Source: Papio anubis
Lineage: Eukaryota; Chordata; Mammalia; Primates; Cercopithecidae
Direction: 5' to 3'
DNA: 64,000 nt
Assembly: GCF_008728515.1 (NCBI RefSeq)
Contig: NC_044988.1
Coordinates: 31,847,159 to 31,911,158, forward strand
Part shown: positions 48,681 through 60,625 of the stretch, piece by piece
Position numbering within the stretch: position 1 is the stretch's first letter
Layout: each line of letters opens with the position of its first letter
Program-made: the position numbers and the translations under genes
Notes under the pieces: generated by a model
What the model saw: only the letters and a program-made list of their open reading frames with translations
Databases searched by the model: none
What the model was told of the DNA's origin: nothing

Positions 48681-49967
48681 TTAGTTTTATATTCAAGAGA
48701 ATTTTTGAAAGATGAAGAAGTAGGAAGCACCATGAATCCAATGTCCCTACCTAGACAACAATTGCACAGGCAAAATCTGCTTTATGTAACTATGTTGAAA
48801 TTCTGGTGTAAATTGAAGCCTTGCAATTTCCAGGACAAGGCTTAGATGGTAAATTGTGGTTAATTTTGGTCAGTTGCAACTTTTAGCTCAGCAACAGCTA
48901 CCCATTCCCTACCTCCAGCCTAGCAGCAGGCAGCTGTGCAAAGTGTTACTGAAGAAGCTCTTATGCAGCCTGTGGGAGCAAGGGTGAACAATAGAAACTC
49001 TGTCCTCCAAATATCAGGGTTCTGTGTTCTGTTCATTGATTTTTGCTTCTGGTTATGGAGGTGCAGACACAGAGGCAGGAAGTCATTGTGGCCCCTTCCC
49101 TCCAATTTTCATAAGCTTCTCTCTCCAAAACTTGCAGGAGATTTCAAAAGTTGGTACCATGATTTCCATCATTTTTCTATTTTCCCCTTTTGGGAGTCAG
49201 ACATTAAAGACTAGGGCATTCAAAAGCATCTGCATACATAGGGGAAATTAGTAAGTTACTGCACATGCCCAGTGAAAGTTTATACTTCAGGCTGATTCTT
49301 GGTATGGAGACAGATTAAAATAATAAAAACCACAAATTTTAAAAACAGCAAACCCTGGGGAAATAGAAGAATCTGGTTTCCTACTACCACACTAATACAT
49401 TCAAATGTTCAGTTTCTTGGGGACAGAAATTGTCTTAAAGATGTCTTAAAGATGCTCAAAAAATGAAAGAAGAAATGGAGAAAGTAAAAAAAAATGTATG
49501 AACAAAACTGAGATATCAGTAAAACGATAGGGAAACCAAGAAGAAACCAAAAAAAAAAAAAAAAATTGGAACTCAACAGCGCAACAACTGAAATAAAAAA
49601 TTTATTAGAGGGATTCAAAGCAGACTGAGGCAAGCAGAAGAAAGAATCAGCAAACTTGAAGATAGGACAATTGAAATTATCAAGTTTAAAGAACAAAATG
49701 GAAAAAGATTGAACAAAAATAAAGCCTAAGGGACCTATAGAGCACCCTCAAGCAGACCGACAGGTGCACTGATGGAGTTCAGAAAGAGAAACAGAAACAG
49801 ATGGAGAGATTATCTGAAAAAAAAATCATAGAAAACTTCCCAAATTTGATGAAAGATATGAATATAAATATCCAAGAAGCTCAACAAACTCCAAATAAGA
49901 TGAACTCAATGAGACCCACACTGAGACACATTACAATCAAACTGTGGAAAATCAAAGACAAAGAGAG

Positions 49968-50258
49968 ATTTTTTTTAAAGACAGGGTCTCACTCTGTCAC
50001 CCAGGCTGGAGGGCAATGGCATGATCACAGCTAACTGCAGCCTTGAACTCCCAGGCTCAGTCAATCCTCCCACCTCAGCCTTTCAAGTAGCTGGGACTAC
50101 AGGCATATGCCACCACATATGCCTAGTTATTGTATTTTTTGTAGAGACCAGGTCTTACTATGTTGCTTAGGCTTGTTTTGAACTCCCAGCCTCAGGTGAT
50201 CCAGTCACCTCAGCTTCCCAAAGTGCTGGTATTACAGATGTAAGCCACTGCACCCAGT
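49968..50258 (-). repeat. Alu SINE, antisense, within L1M
   Basis: It runs from 'aaagacagggtctcactctg' to 'taagccactgcacccagtct'. It interrupts L1 sequence that resumes at 'ccaagagaaagtcttgaaag'. AluJ/S-like. Confidence 0.95.
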
Positions 50259-50289
50259 CTCCAAGAGAAAGTCTTGAAAGCAGCAAGAG

Positions 50290-50600
50290 GGTACAGGCAT
50301 GGTGGCTCATACCTGTAATCCCAGCACTTTGGGAGGCCAACGTGGGTGGATCACTTGAGGCCAGGAGTTTGAAACCAGCCTGGCCAACATGGTGAAAATC
50401 CGTCTCTACTAAACATACAAAAATTAGCCAAGCATGGGGGTGCATGCCTGTAATCCCAGTCTTGGGAGGCTGAGGCAGGAGATTCGCTTCAACCCGGGAG
50501 GTAGAGGTTGCAGTGAGCCAAGATGGCACCACTGCACTCTAGCCTGGGTGACAGAGCAAGACTCTGTCTCAAACAAATAAACAAATAAACAAACAGAAAA
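50290..50600 (+). repeat. Alu SINE, forward, with target duplication
   Basis: A full Alu ending in (AAAC/AAAT)n. It is flanked by GAAAGCAGCAAGAG at 50276-50289 and 50601-50614, a 14-bp perfect duplication of L1 sequence. It sits about 30 bases from the antisense Alu at 49968-50258. Confidence 0.96.
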
Positions 50601-50902
50601 GAAAGCAGCAAGAGAGAAGTGACTCATTACACACAATAGATCATCGATATGATTACAAGTAGATTTCTCATCAGAAACTTTGCAGGCCAGAAGCCATCGG
50701 TGGATATATTTAATGTGCTAAAAAAAAAAAAAATTAAAAAAACCTGTCAACCAAGAATTTTATACCCAAAACATCTGTCCTTCAAGTATCAGGAAGAAAT
50801 TAAGACATTCTCAGATAAACAAAAGCTGAGGGAATTTGTTACCCCTAGACATGTCCTACAAGAAATCCAAAGGGGGTCTTGCAGGTTAAAATGAAAAGGT
50901 AT

Positions 50903-51210
50903 GGCTGGGTGCAGTGGCTCACACCTATAGTCCCAGCACTTCGGGAGGCCAAGGTGGGCAGATCACGAGGTCAAGAGATCAAGACCATCCTGGCTAACAC
51001 GGTGAAACCCCATGTCTACTAAAAAATAGAAACAATTAGCTGGGCGTGGTGGTGGGTGCCTGTAGTCCCAGCTACTTGCGAGGCTGAGGCAGGAGAATGG
51101 CGTGAACCCAAGAGGTGGAGCTTTCAGTGAGTGGAGATTGTGCCACTATACCAATCCAGCCTGGGCTACAGAGTGAGACTCCATCTTTAAAATAAAATAA
51201 AAAAAAAAAA
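50903..51210 (+). repeat. Alu SINE, forward
   Basis: It runs from 'ggctgggtgcagtggctcac' to a tail of 'aaaataaaataaaaaaaaaa'. Both monomers are present. It is inserted in the L1M. Confidence 0.96.
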
Positions 51211-51384
51211 GATAAGATATTAGACAGGGGCACAAAGTTGTATGAAGAAAAACATATCAATGTAGGTAAATACATGGACATTTATAAAACCTAGCATTGT
51301 TTTAACAATGGCTTGTAACTCTACTTTTCATTTTCTACATGATTTAAGAGGATAATTAACTTTTTAAAACATTTCTAGTTTATG

Positions 51385-51684
51385 TTTTTTTGTTGTTGTT
51401 TTTTAAGATGGAGTCTTGCTCTGCCACCCAGCCTGGAGTGCAGTGGCATGATCTTGGTTCACTGCAGCCTCCACATCCCAGGCTCAAGTGATTCTCCTAC
51501 CTCAGCCTCCCAAGAAGCTGGGATTACAGGTGCCTGCCATTGTGCCTGGCTAATTTTTGTATTTTTAGTAGAGACGAGGTTTCACCACATGGTCAGCCTG
51601 GTCTTGAACTCCTGAGCTCAAGCAATCTGCCAATGTTGGCCTCCCAAAGTGCTGGGTTATAGGCATGAGCCACCACGCCTGGCC
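51385..51684 (-). repeat. Alu SINE, antisense
   Basis: It runs from 'gttgttttttaagatggagt' to 'gccaccacgcctggcc'. It is flanked by imperfect copies of 'tagtttatgttttt' and 'tattttatgttttt'. AluS-like. Confidence 0.95.
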
Positions 51685-52595
51685 TATTTTATGTTTTTGG
51701 ATACACAATAATGTAATCATAATCATTACAATTACATTAAATGGGAAGGGGATGTAATCGTCCCCTTCAGCTTTATTGAGGTATGACTGACAAATAAAAA
51801 TTGCAGATATTTAATGTATACAACATGATGGCTTAATCTGTATAAACACCGTGAGTTATTGTCATAATCAAGCAAATTAATATAACAAGGATGTAATTTA
51901 GTGACATCAGTGAATTAAAAGGAGTGGAGGCAAAGCTGGAAACAAAGGATTTAAACAACACAATAATCCAACTAGATCTAACATACATACACAGAACATT
52001 CTACCCACCAACAGAATGCATATTATTCTTTAGTGCAGATGAGACATTCTCCAGTATACACCAGATGTTATGTCACAAATTATGTTTTAAACATTTAAAA
52101 ATAGAGATATTATACAAAGCTTCTCCAACCACAATGATATGAAGTTAGAAATCAATAATCAAAGGAAAACGAGAAAATCAGAAATTTGAGCAAATTGAAG
52201 AACAGCATCTTAAACAACCAATGGATTTAAAAAAAAAAACAGAAGGAAAAGCAGAAAACACTCAGAGATGAAAGAAAATGAAAGCATACCAAAACGTATG
52301 AAATACAGTGAAACCAATACAGGAAAATTTATAGCTGTATATTCTTACATTAAAAAACAATCAAAATCTCAAATCAACAACCTACCTTAATGACAAGGAA
52401 CTAGAATAAGAAGGACTAGCCTTAAAGCTAGCAAAAAATAAAAATAAAATAACAATAAAGATTATAGCAGAGATAAATGAAATAGATAATAGAAAAACAA
52501 TAGAGGACAATCAACAAAATAAAAAATTTAGTTCTTTAAAAAGATCAACAAAATTGACAAACTTATCTAGACTGACCGTATTTGTCAGGGTTCTT

Positions 52596-52729
52596 CTCCA
52601 AATAAGATGAACTCAAAGAGACCCACACTGAGACACATTATAATGTAGCTGTGGAAAATCAAAGACAAAGAGAGAATTATTTTTAAGACAGGGTCTCACT
52701 CTGTCACCCAGTCTGGAGAGCAATAGCAT
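52596..52729 (+). repeat. Copied L1/Alu junction segment (templated insertion)
   Basis: 134 bases match 49889-50022 at about 90% identity and equal length. The match includes the same breakpoint between L1 and an antisense Alu, so it is a copy and not an independent insertion. It interrupts a medium-reiteration repeat just after 'tatttgtcagggttct'. Confidence 0.85.
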
Positions 52730-52764
52730 CTATCCTATTAGGGAGAGGACTAATAGGATAGATG
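52727..52764. repeat. 15-bp perfect inverted repeat at rearrangement edge
   Basis: CATCTATCCTATTAG (52727-52741) and CTAATAGGATAGATG (52750-52764) are separated by 8 bases. The right arm belongs to the host repeat; the left arm appears to be a fold-back copy joined to the copied L1/Alu segment. Confidence 0.9.
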
Positions 52765-53235
52765 AATATATGATGGGGAGTTTATTAAGGAATATTGACT
52801 CACATAATCACAAGGTGAAGTCCCACAATAGGCTGTCAAGGAAGCCAGTCTGAGTCTCCAAACCTCAAAAGTATGGATGCCAACAGTACAGCCTTCAGTG
52901 GCAAAAGGCCTGAGGCCCATGGCAAACCATTGGTGTAAGTCTAAGAGTCCAAAAGCTGAAGAACTTGGAGTCCAATGTTCAAGGGCAGGAAGCATCCAGC
53001 ATGGGAGACAGATGAAGGCCAGAAGACTCAGGAAGTCTTCTCTTTCCAACTTCTTCTGCCTGCTTTATTCTAGCGATGCTGGCAGCTGATTAGATGGTGC
53101 CCACCTAAATTTAAGGGTGAGTCTGCCTTTCCCAGCACACTGACTCAAATGTTAATCTCTGTCGGCAACAACCTCACAGACACACCCAGGAACAATACTT
53201 TGCCTCCTTCAATCCAATCAAGTTGACACTCAATA
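52765..53235 (+). repeat. Medium-reiteration interspersed repeat (family not named)
   Basis: 'gggagtttattaaggaatat', 'cacaaggtgaagtcccacaa', 'ccaaaagctgaagaacttgg' and 'ccaatcaagttgacactcaa' are familiar as a high-copy primate repeat whose left end would be the 'tttgtcagggttct' at 52581-52594. I cannot give the family name with certainty. Confidence 0.6.
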
Positions 53236-53506
53236 ATAACCATCACACTGACTAAGAAAAAGAAAAGAAGAAACCTCAAGTTATTATAATCAGAAATGAA
53301 ATTGGTATATTACTACTGAATTTACAGAAATGTATTATAAGAGAATACTACAAGCAATCATATGGCAACAAATTGGATAACCTAGATGAAATAGACAAAT
53401 TCCTACAAACATAAAACCTACAAAGACAGAATCTTGAAGGAATAGAAAATCTGAGTAGACCTGTAACTAGTTAGGAGATTGAATTAGCAATAAAAAAATC
53501 ATTGAA

Positions 53507-53807
53507 GCCGGGTGCGGTGGCTCAAGCCTGTAATCCCAGCACTTTGGGAGGCCGAGAGGGGCAGATCACGAGGTCAGGAGATTGAGACCATCCTGGCTAA
53601 CACTGTGAAACCCCGTCTCTACTAGGAAATACAAAAAAAAAAAAAACTAGCCGGGCGAGGTGGCGGGTGCCTGTAGTCCCAGCTACTCGGGAGGCTGAGG
53701 CAGGAGAATGGCGTAAACCCGGGAGGCCGAGCTTGCAGTGAGCTGAGATCCGGCCACTGTACTCCAGCCTGGGCAACAGAGCGAGACTCCGCCTCAAAAA
53801 AAAAAAA
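53507..53807 (+). repeat. Young AluY (Old World monkey type), full length
   Basis: It runs from 'gccgggtgcggtggctcaag' to a pure poly(A), with 'ctagccgggcgaggtggcgg' and 'gagatccggccactg', bases I associate with cercopithecoid AluYR subfamilies. A perfect duplication AAAAAAATCATTGAA flanks it (53492-53506 and 53808-53822). Confidence 0.95.
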
Positions 53808-54977
53808 AAAAAAATCATTGAACGAAAATATGCCCTGGTCCAGATGGCTTCACTGGTGAACTAACAGCAATCTTTCTCAAAGTTTTCCAAAACATTGAAG
53901 AGGAGGAAACGCTTCATAACACAGTTTATGAAGCTACTATTATCTGAATGTCAAAGCCTGACAAAGAAACTACAAGAAAATAAAACTGTAGACCAGTATC
54001 ATGAACATCGATCCTGGTCTGATACAACAACACAAAATGCTAGCAAACAAAATTCACCAGCATATTAAAAGTGCGATTCACCACAACCGAGTGAGATTTA
54101 TTCCTTGAACGGAAGGATGGTTCAACATATGAAAACTGATCAATGTATAATAATTCACCATATTATTATAACAGAATAAAAGGGAGAAAACACAAGTGAT
54201 CATCTCAAATAATGCAGAAACAATATTTGACAAAATTCAACACTCTTTTATGATAAAAATACTCAAGAAATAGGAATAGAAGGAAAGTGCCTCAGCGTAA
54301 TGGAAGCCATATAACAACATCCCATAGCAAACATCATACTCAATGGTGAAAGACTGAAAGGTTTTCTTCTAAGACAAGGAAGAGAGCAAGGATGCCCATT
54401 TTCATCACTTCTATCCAATATAGGACTAGAAGTCCTAACAAGTAATTTGGCAATAAAAAGAAACAAAAGACATCCAAATTGGAAATGAAAAAGTAAAATG
54501 ATCTCTGTTAACAGAAAATATGACTTTATATGTAGAAATCTTAAGTATTCTACAAAAACCTGTTAAAACTAATGGACATATTCAGCAAAGGCGAGGGACT
54601 TGAATAGACATTTCTCCCAAGAAGATATATGAATGGCCACTAAGCATATAAAAAGATGCTCAACATCACTAGTCATTAGAGAAATTCAAATCAAAACCAC
54701 AATTAGAATGGATATATATAAAAAAGAAAATAACAAGTGTTGGTGCAGATGTGGGAAAACTGGAACCCTTGTGTACTGTTGGTGGGAATGATACAGCTGT
54801 TGCTGAAAGCAATATGGCAGTTCCTCAAAAAATTAAATGTAGAATTACCATATGATCCAGCCATTTCATATCTGAGTATATACCCGAAAGAACTGAAAGC
54901 AGAATCTTGAAGATATATTTGTACTCCCATGTTCACAGGATTATCACTCATAGAGGTGAAACAGTGAAACAGCCTGC

Positions 54978-55345
54978 TATGACTTGAATGCGTGCCCTCT
55001 ATAATTCAGTTGGGATGGTATTAACAGGCAGGCCCTTTACAAGGTGATTAGGCCATGAGGACCTTTCCCTGTGAATGGGATTAAGGCCTTTATAAACGAC
55101 ATTTCACGCAGTATTCAGCTCATTTGTCCTTCCACCTGCCTTCCACCATATGAGGACACAGTGTTTCTCCCCTCCAGAGGATGTAGCCTTCACCAGACAA
55201 CTAAACATACTGGCACCTTTATCTTGGACTTCCCAGGCTCCAGACCTGTGAGAAATAAATTTGTCCTTTATAAATTACCTAATCTCAGTATGTTGAGCAG
55301 AAAGTACCTCAGCAGCATAAAATGGACTCAGACACAATCTAAGTG
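54978..55345 (+). mobile_element. MLT1-type MaLR LTR within L1M
   Basis: 'ctatgacttgaatgcgtgcc', 'ccatatgaggacacagtgtt' and 'ctgtgagaaataaatttgtc' mark a forward MLT1-class LTR. L1 sequence resumes at 'ctaagtgttcatcagtagat'. Confidence 0.8.
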
Positions 55346-55789
55346 TTCATCAGTAGATGCATGAATAGGTAAAACATGGCATACACATAAAATGAAAAAT
55401 TATATAGCCTTAAAAAGCAAGGAAATTCTGACACATCCTACAACATGGATGAACTTTGAGAACATTATTCTAAGTGAAGTAAATTAATCACAAAAAGAAA
55501 AATACTGTATGATACCACATATATGAAGTACCTACAGTAGTCAAAATTATAGCAACAGTGGTTACTGGGAGCTGAGAGGAGGAGGAATAGTGACTTACTG
55601 TTTAATGGACATAGAGGTTTCATTTTGTGAGATGAAAAAAGTTCTGTGGATGGATGGTGGTGATGGTTGCACAACAATATGAATGTAGTTATTAGCAGTG
55701 AACTGTACACTTAAAAATGGTTAAGATGGCAAATGTTATGGTGTGTGTGCTTTATCACAACAAGAATGTTGAAAAAATGACCTTTCAGA

Positions 55790-56725
55790 GACAGTAGACT
55801 GTTTATAGTACTTTGGAATAACACACAGATGTCCTTGAAAATCTTTTCAGGAATGGGCCTTTATTGGTATGGTTGTTTAAGAGCAAAGTATTTAGGAGAG
55901 TTGCTCCACTTACAAATCAATCATGGAATTTTCTTGTTAAAGACAAGAGTTGAAACTTTCTGTAATGACAAGTAGCTGTCAAAATTATCCCATCCAGGAA
56001 GTATTTTTGAAAAAATAAACTTATTTTGCCATTCTGAAATGATGATTTTTTAGTAATGAATGCAAGAAGAACTATTTTTCAAAAGAAACTCACACTATGG
56101 AAAGAACATTTTGAAAGTGGCTCACTGGAACATTTCATTGTTATATGGTTTTATCGCTAAAAATTATATAAAAACCTTATATCTGCAAATTTTAAAAACT
56201 TGGCAATATAATTTTAAAACTTAAAAACAATCTTTCAAAAGAATAATTTAAATAATTTTAAGTCTGTTTCTTAAAATGTAAAAATGCCACACATCCTGAT
56301 TCATTTGTAAGAGAGCTTCTGATTGACATCAGGACAAAGAGAAATGCATTAAATGAATTTCACATGCTTCGCATAATGGTGAATGGGTTGAAAAGTGAAT
56401 ATTATTTACTTAGCTCAAACCATTTTACTTTTCTTCCATTTGAATTTGTATATCTGATGTTTGTTTTTTAACAGCTGCAACAGCCCTTATAACCAAATAT
56501 CAAAATACACTTAACATGCAAACAGATCTTTAAATCACAATATCACCAGTCAATCAATATGTTAAATTACATAACACTATAGGTTTTTGTGTGCCATTAT
56601 TGAAATCTATAGATTTTTAAAATATTGTTTATTTCATTCTTATATTTTCTCCCTCTTATTTTTTATATTATCGCACTAATACTCACACAGGCTACAACAT
56701 GGATGACTGGAAGTACATGTTGACC
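55790..56725. other. AT-rich unique sequence
   Basis: No gene or nameable repeat was seen. 56160-56280 is very A/T rich ('ttttaaaacttaaaaacaat'). Confidence 0.45.
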
Positions 56726-56729
56726 AGAA

Positions 56730-57420
56730 GTTTACTTTTGTTTTTGAGGTATGATTTACATATAATGAAACACTAATTTTAAATGTATAGTTTGATATGT
56801 TTTAATAAATATATATATCCATGTAACCACCACCACAATCAAGATATAGAAAATACCCATCCCCATCAAACTTCCTACATGCCTCTTCACAGTTCACAGT
56901 TCATCCTACCCCCCTTTAACATCCACCATCCCTCAGCCACCACTGATCTGCTTTCTGTCACTGTAGATTAGTTTTCCCTGTTTTAGAATTTCATACGAAT
57001 GATTCATACAGTATACGCGTCTTTCGATTGGCATAATGTTTTTAAGATTCTATATTGTTATGTGCATAGATAGTTCACTTTTGTGGCTTAACAATAGTCC
57101 ATTGTTTAGATTCACCACAATTGGTTTATTCTTTCATTTGTTAATAGGCATTTGGGTTGTTTCCAGGTTTTCAAGTACAAATCTTTGTGTGGACATAAAT
57201 TTTCATTTCTCTTAGGGAAACACAAAAGAATAGGATTGCTGGGTCATAGGGGAGTAGATGTTTAATTGTGTGAGAAACTGCTCAGTTATTTTTGAAAGTG
57301 TGTCATTTTCTATTTCTACCAGCAATATATGAGGCTTCCACTGGCCCCACATCCTTGTCTACTTGCTTATTGTCATTCTTTTAAATTTTAGCTATTCATG
57401 GGTATACAGTGACATCTCAT
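56730..57420 (-). repeat. L1M 3'-end, antisense
   Basis: 'gaggtatgatttacatataa', 'ccaccaccacaatcaagata' and 'ggcatttgggttgtttccag', with 'ggattgctgggtcatagggg', are the reversed 3' part of an old L1. Confidence 0.88.
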
Positions 57421-57424
57421 CATT

Positions 57425-58795
57425 TTAACTTTGGAGAATGTTTCTAACATACATAAAGTGTGAATACAGTAATACACGTATAGCTTCCAAATTAAATCAC
57501 TACGTATATATTGGCAGGATCGCCCCAAATGTTCACTGGTCATGATACCCAGCCAAACCCTTGGAGATATACACGGTAATGTCCAGGTCACTGCCTTAAG
57601 TGCTAGCTACCACAGTACTTACAAATTTGTTTTTTCAGATACTACAGCATGAAGGTTTTAGAGTTTAAAATGTTGTATTTTTAAGGAGTTTAAGGAGGAG
57701 AAAGAATGATTTTCTTGCTTTTACTTCTAACTTTGGTAGGTGCTAGCAGAGGCTGCCTATCCACTGGGGTAGTGAGGAGACTATGCAGCGTGTTTTCGCT
57801 CCAGTGTTGTACCCTGTAGTGACAGCTTTGGTTTCACCTGTGATTGAAGTTCATTTGCACAGAGGGTGCCCCTAAAGAAAAACACATTTCCCCTTCCAGC
57901 ATTGCCCAGAAGGCAGCTGGGCCCCAGCAGTTTCTTGGGCACTTTACTTGCCGTTCACACTAAAGTTTAGGGACACTCGTCCGTCATTTCACGGCTTGTT
58001 GGCAGAAAAACAACAGTGCAAATACCAAGAAACCTCAGCAGTGAGTCAGTTTCAAGCAGGTCAGATGTCCCGTAATATGCGCAGTGTGATAGTTTAATCA
58101 GAGAATCATGCGGTATTATTGCTTCTGCCTGAGAGGAGAGCTTTTCTTTTCAAGAAAGCGCTTTTCAGATAGCTATTAGGTTGCTGAATGAGGAACTGCA
58201 CAAAAGAAATGCTGGCTCCTTGTGGTCTTTCAGATCATTAAAAAGTAACCCAGGTGGCAAAACCAGTTATCATTTTCTCAGCTACAGTAGATAAAAGAGC
58301 AAGACTGGACACCAATCTGTGGCTACATGATGGCAAAACCATCAGCCCAGAGCAAAGCAGGGTTCATCAATTCCGTGGAAAATACAGAGTCAAAGAGATT
58401 ACCTGGCATTGTGCAGGCACCAACCTGTTGATTTGACTGATTTTGCTTTTTCAGATGTTGATTTAGTCTTGAAAAGTCTCACACACCCAAACTCACTGAT
58501 CCTGATTTTCTCTCTGTTGCAGTACCTTGTACATACAGGATAAAATTCTTGAGGTACCCAGCTGGAAAAGGAAAAGTTGGGGGGACGTGAGGCCAATTCC
58601 CTGCTAAGGTTAAAGGAGTTCCAATACATTGTTAGCAATGATTAGTAATCAACCATCTGAATGCTTTTTAGTTTCATTATAATACAGAAATTATTAGGAA
58701 ATAATTTTTAGGCAGATAGAAAGGGCAAAAGGAGTTCTTGGAAAGGCTTTTTCTTTTAATAAAAGCAACCCCCGAACCATTTATTTTCTAACAGA
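57425..58795. other. Unique sequence, no gene seen
   Basis: No exon or RNA gene was recognised. CpG-containing bits at 57770-58180 are not island-like. Short frames at 58254-58436 (+) and 58399-58638 (-) match nothing I know. Confidence 0.4.
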
Positions 58796-58802
58796 AAATG
58801 GC

Positions 58803-59305
58803 TTGAAGGGCCAGGTCGGCAAGATTTGATATGCAAATGCTGGCCATTAGAAACGGTCCACCCAATATGGCGATTCCTGCCTCCTTCTTCTTGTCACCAG
58901 GTGTGCCAAGAGTCATGGCTGCCTCCAAGTAACACCATGTGTTCAGAACATCATGGCGACCCATATTTGCATACTAAAGGGGTAAGGTAGGAGGGCCCGG
59001 TTTTTCCCGGGCTACCTAAATGACACACCTCATCAAAACCAATCCCCTGGGCCCTATGCAAACCAAACACCGCCTCCTACAGCATCCCAATATAAGCAAT
59101 CACTTTCCATCGCACAGGAGATTTCTCTTTATTTGAGTCTCCCCTCCCTCTGTCTCTGTACAGGGGAGCTGTTTTCTTCGTCCTTCCTTCTTCTTGCCTA
59201 ATAAACTTTCTGCTCCTTAAAGCCACTCCATGTGTATTCATGTTGTTTTATCTAAATTGGCATGAGACCGAGGGCCCTGGTATTCCTCCAGTCACTGAAG
59301 CCATA
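58803..59305 (+). mobile_element. ERV-type solo LTR
   Basis: It runs from about 'ttgaagggccaggtcggcaa' to 'tggtattcctccagtca'. TATAAG (59091-59096) is followed about 105 bases later by AATAAA (59200-59205) and 'ctttctgctccttaaagcca', a U3/R/U5 layout. No internal retroviral region is adjacent. The family was not identified; the short U5 and TATA-polyA spacing suggest ERV1. Ends are approximate. Confidence 0.7.
58831..58972. promoter_or_regulatory. Pair of octamer (POU) motifs in LTR
   Basis: ATGCAAAT at 58831-58838 and its reverse complement ATTTGCAT at 58965-58972 are perfect matches to the octamer element bound by POU factors. Between them, 'ccaatatggcg' and 'atcatggcgac' resemble YY1 sites. 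Whether any is bound is unknown. Confidence 0.5.
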
Positions 59306-59721
59306 TCAATTATTTAGTGTACTTAAATTATAGTCCGTCCCAATGTTCCTTCTTTTCTTGCCAAGAAAACATGCAGCCTAATTACAATCCCCCTAGAATG
59401 TGTGGCTGCTGCAGTAGAAAAATGCTTTAGATCAACAAGCATTTTCTCTAAACATGCTGCTTCTCTCCTGTAATGCCCAGAATCAAATGGGTCCTTAAAT
59501 AGGGGCCCATGACAGCAATGCACAATAGTGGCTTCTAGGAGCAGATGGGTAAGCAGAAAACTAAAAGAGGAAGGTAGGTGGCTGAGAGAAAGACTTTGGC
59601 TTAGAAAAGTAGATTTCAGAAGCTGCAAAGTGAGCTAAGGAAGTTGCTTGAATTGTGGTTTAAATACTGAAATGACAGACATGTCAATGTTGGAAACAAG
59701 AACAATTTCTCATGGCAGAGG

Positions 59722-60130
59722 TCTCTTAGTCTGTTTGTGCTGCTCATACAAAATACCCGAAACTGAGTATAAAGAAACGTATTGCTCCCAGTTCTGGAGT
59801 CTGGGTAGTCCAAGATTCAGGTGCTGCAGGTTTGGTGTCTGGTGAAGGTCCGTTTTACAAAGATAGATCTGTCTAGGTGTCCTCATATGGTGGAAGGGAT
59901 GGATAAGGTCAAAAGGGGATGAACAGTGTCCTCATGCATCAAAGAAATGAAAGGGCAAAAGGGAACACCCTAAACTAGTTATCCCCAGCTCTTTTCTAGG
60001 GTACAAATACATTCATAAAGGCAGAACCCTCATGACTTAATCACTTCCTAAAAGGTCTTCCCCACCTCTTAATACCATCACAATGGAGATAAAGTTTCAA
60101 TAGTGAATATTGTGGGCACTGATACCATAG
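59722..60130 (-). mobile_element. MaLR-type LTR (MST/MLT1-like), antisense
   Basis: 'cttagtctgtttgtgctgct', 'cccagttctggagtctgggt' and 'cctaaaaggtcttccccacc' are reversed landmarks of the THE1/MST/MLT1 LTR group. Old. Confidence 0.75.
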
Positions 60131-60461
60131 CAAAAGGAAAAGCAACTGGGGATTTGGACAAACTACTTAACTTCTCTAGGCTCCCTCTGTTAATTAAGGA
60201 AATTGGATCTCAGCTTCCAAAGTTTTTCTTGATCTCCTTCTGCAAGCAAAAGTTAATCCAGAAGCCCAATAAGTAAAACTGATAGAAGGGGTGTTGTTCT
60301 CATGGTAGAGGTTTTTGGGGAGGTAGGCTTGCTGTTGAAGTTCAAGCTCCCTTACCCTTCTAACTTAGTCCCGGAAGGAACTTCTTGGTGCATCTTTCAA
60401 TAGCACTGTGGTAAATCATTTTTAGGGGTTGTTTCAGTTTCGATGTTACATAATCCTACTG

Positions 60462-60625
60462 GTTCTCAAAGTGTGATGCCAGAAGCATCATTATTAGACA
60501 TGCAGATTTTCAAGCCACTCCCCATACTTACTGAATCAGACAGCCTGGAGATGGGCCCCAGCAATCTGTGCTTTAAAAGCCCTTCAGGGGATTCTAGTGC
60601 ACCTCTTTGAGAGCCATTGTTTTGC
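60462..60625 (+). mobile_element. MER5A-like hAT MITE
   Basis: 'ggttctcaaagtgtgatgcc', 'actgaatcagacagcctgga' and 'attctagtgcacctctttga' are ordered MER5A landmarks, near full length. Confidence 0.85.

Larger units (their letters stand above)
49430..55785 (+). mobile_element. Old L1M LINE, broken up by later insertions
   Basis: Forward-sense L1 pieces occur in 5'-to-3' order. They are ORF1/ORF2-5' sequence (49430-49967, 50259-50289, 50615-50902), mid pieces (51211-51384, 51699-52590), ORF2 reverse transcriptase sequence (53235-54970, e.g. 'caaggatgcccattttcatc'), and the 3' end (55346-55785). They are separated by Alus, a medium-reiteration repeat with a copied segment, and an MLT1 LTR. Stops and indels are abundant. 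The exact L1M subfamily was not determined. Confidence 0.8.
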
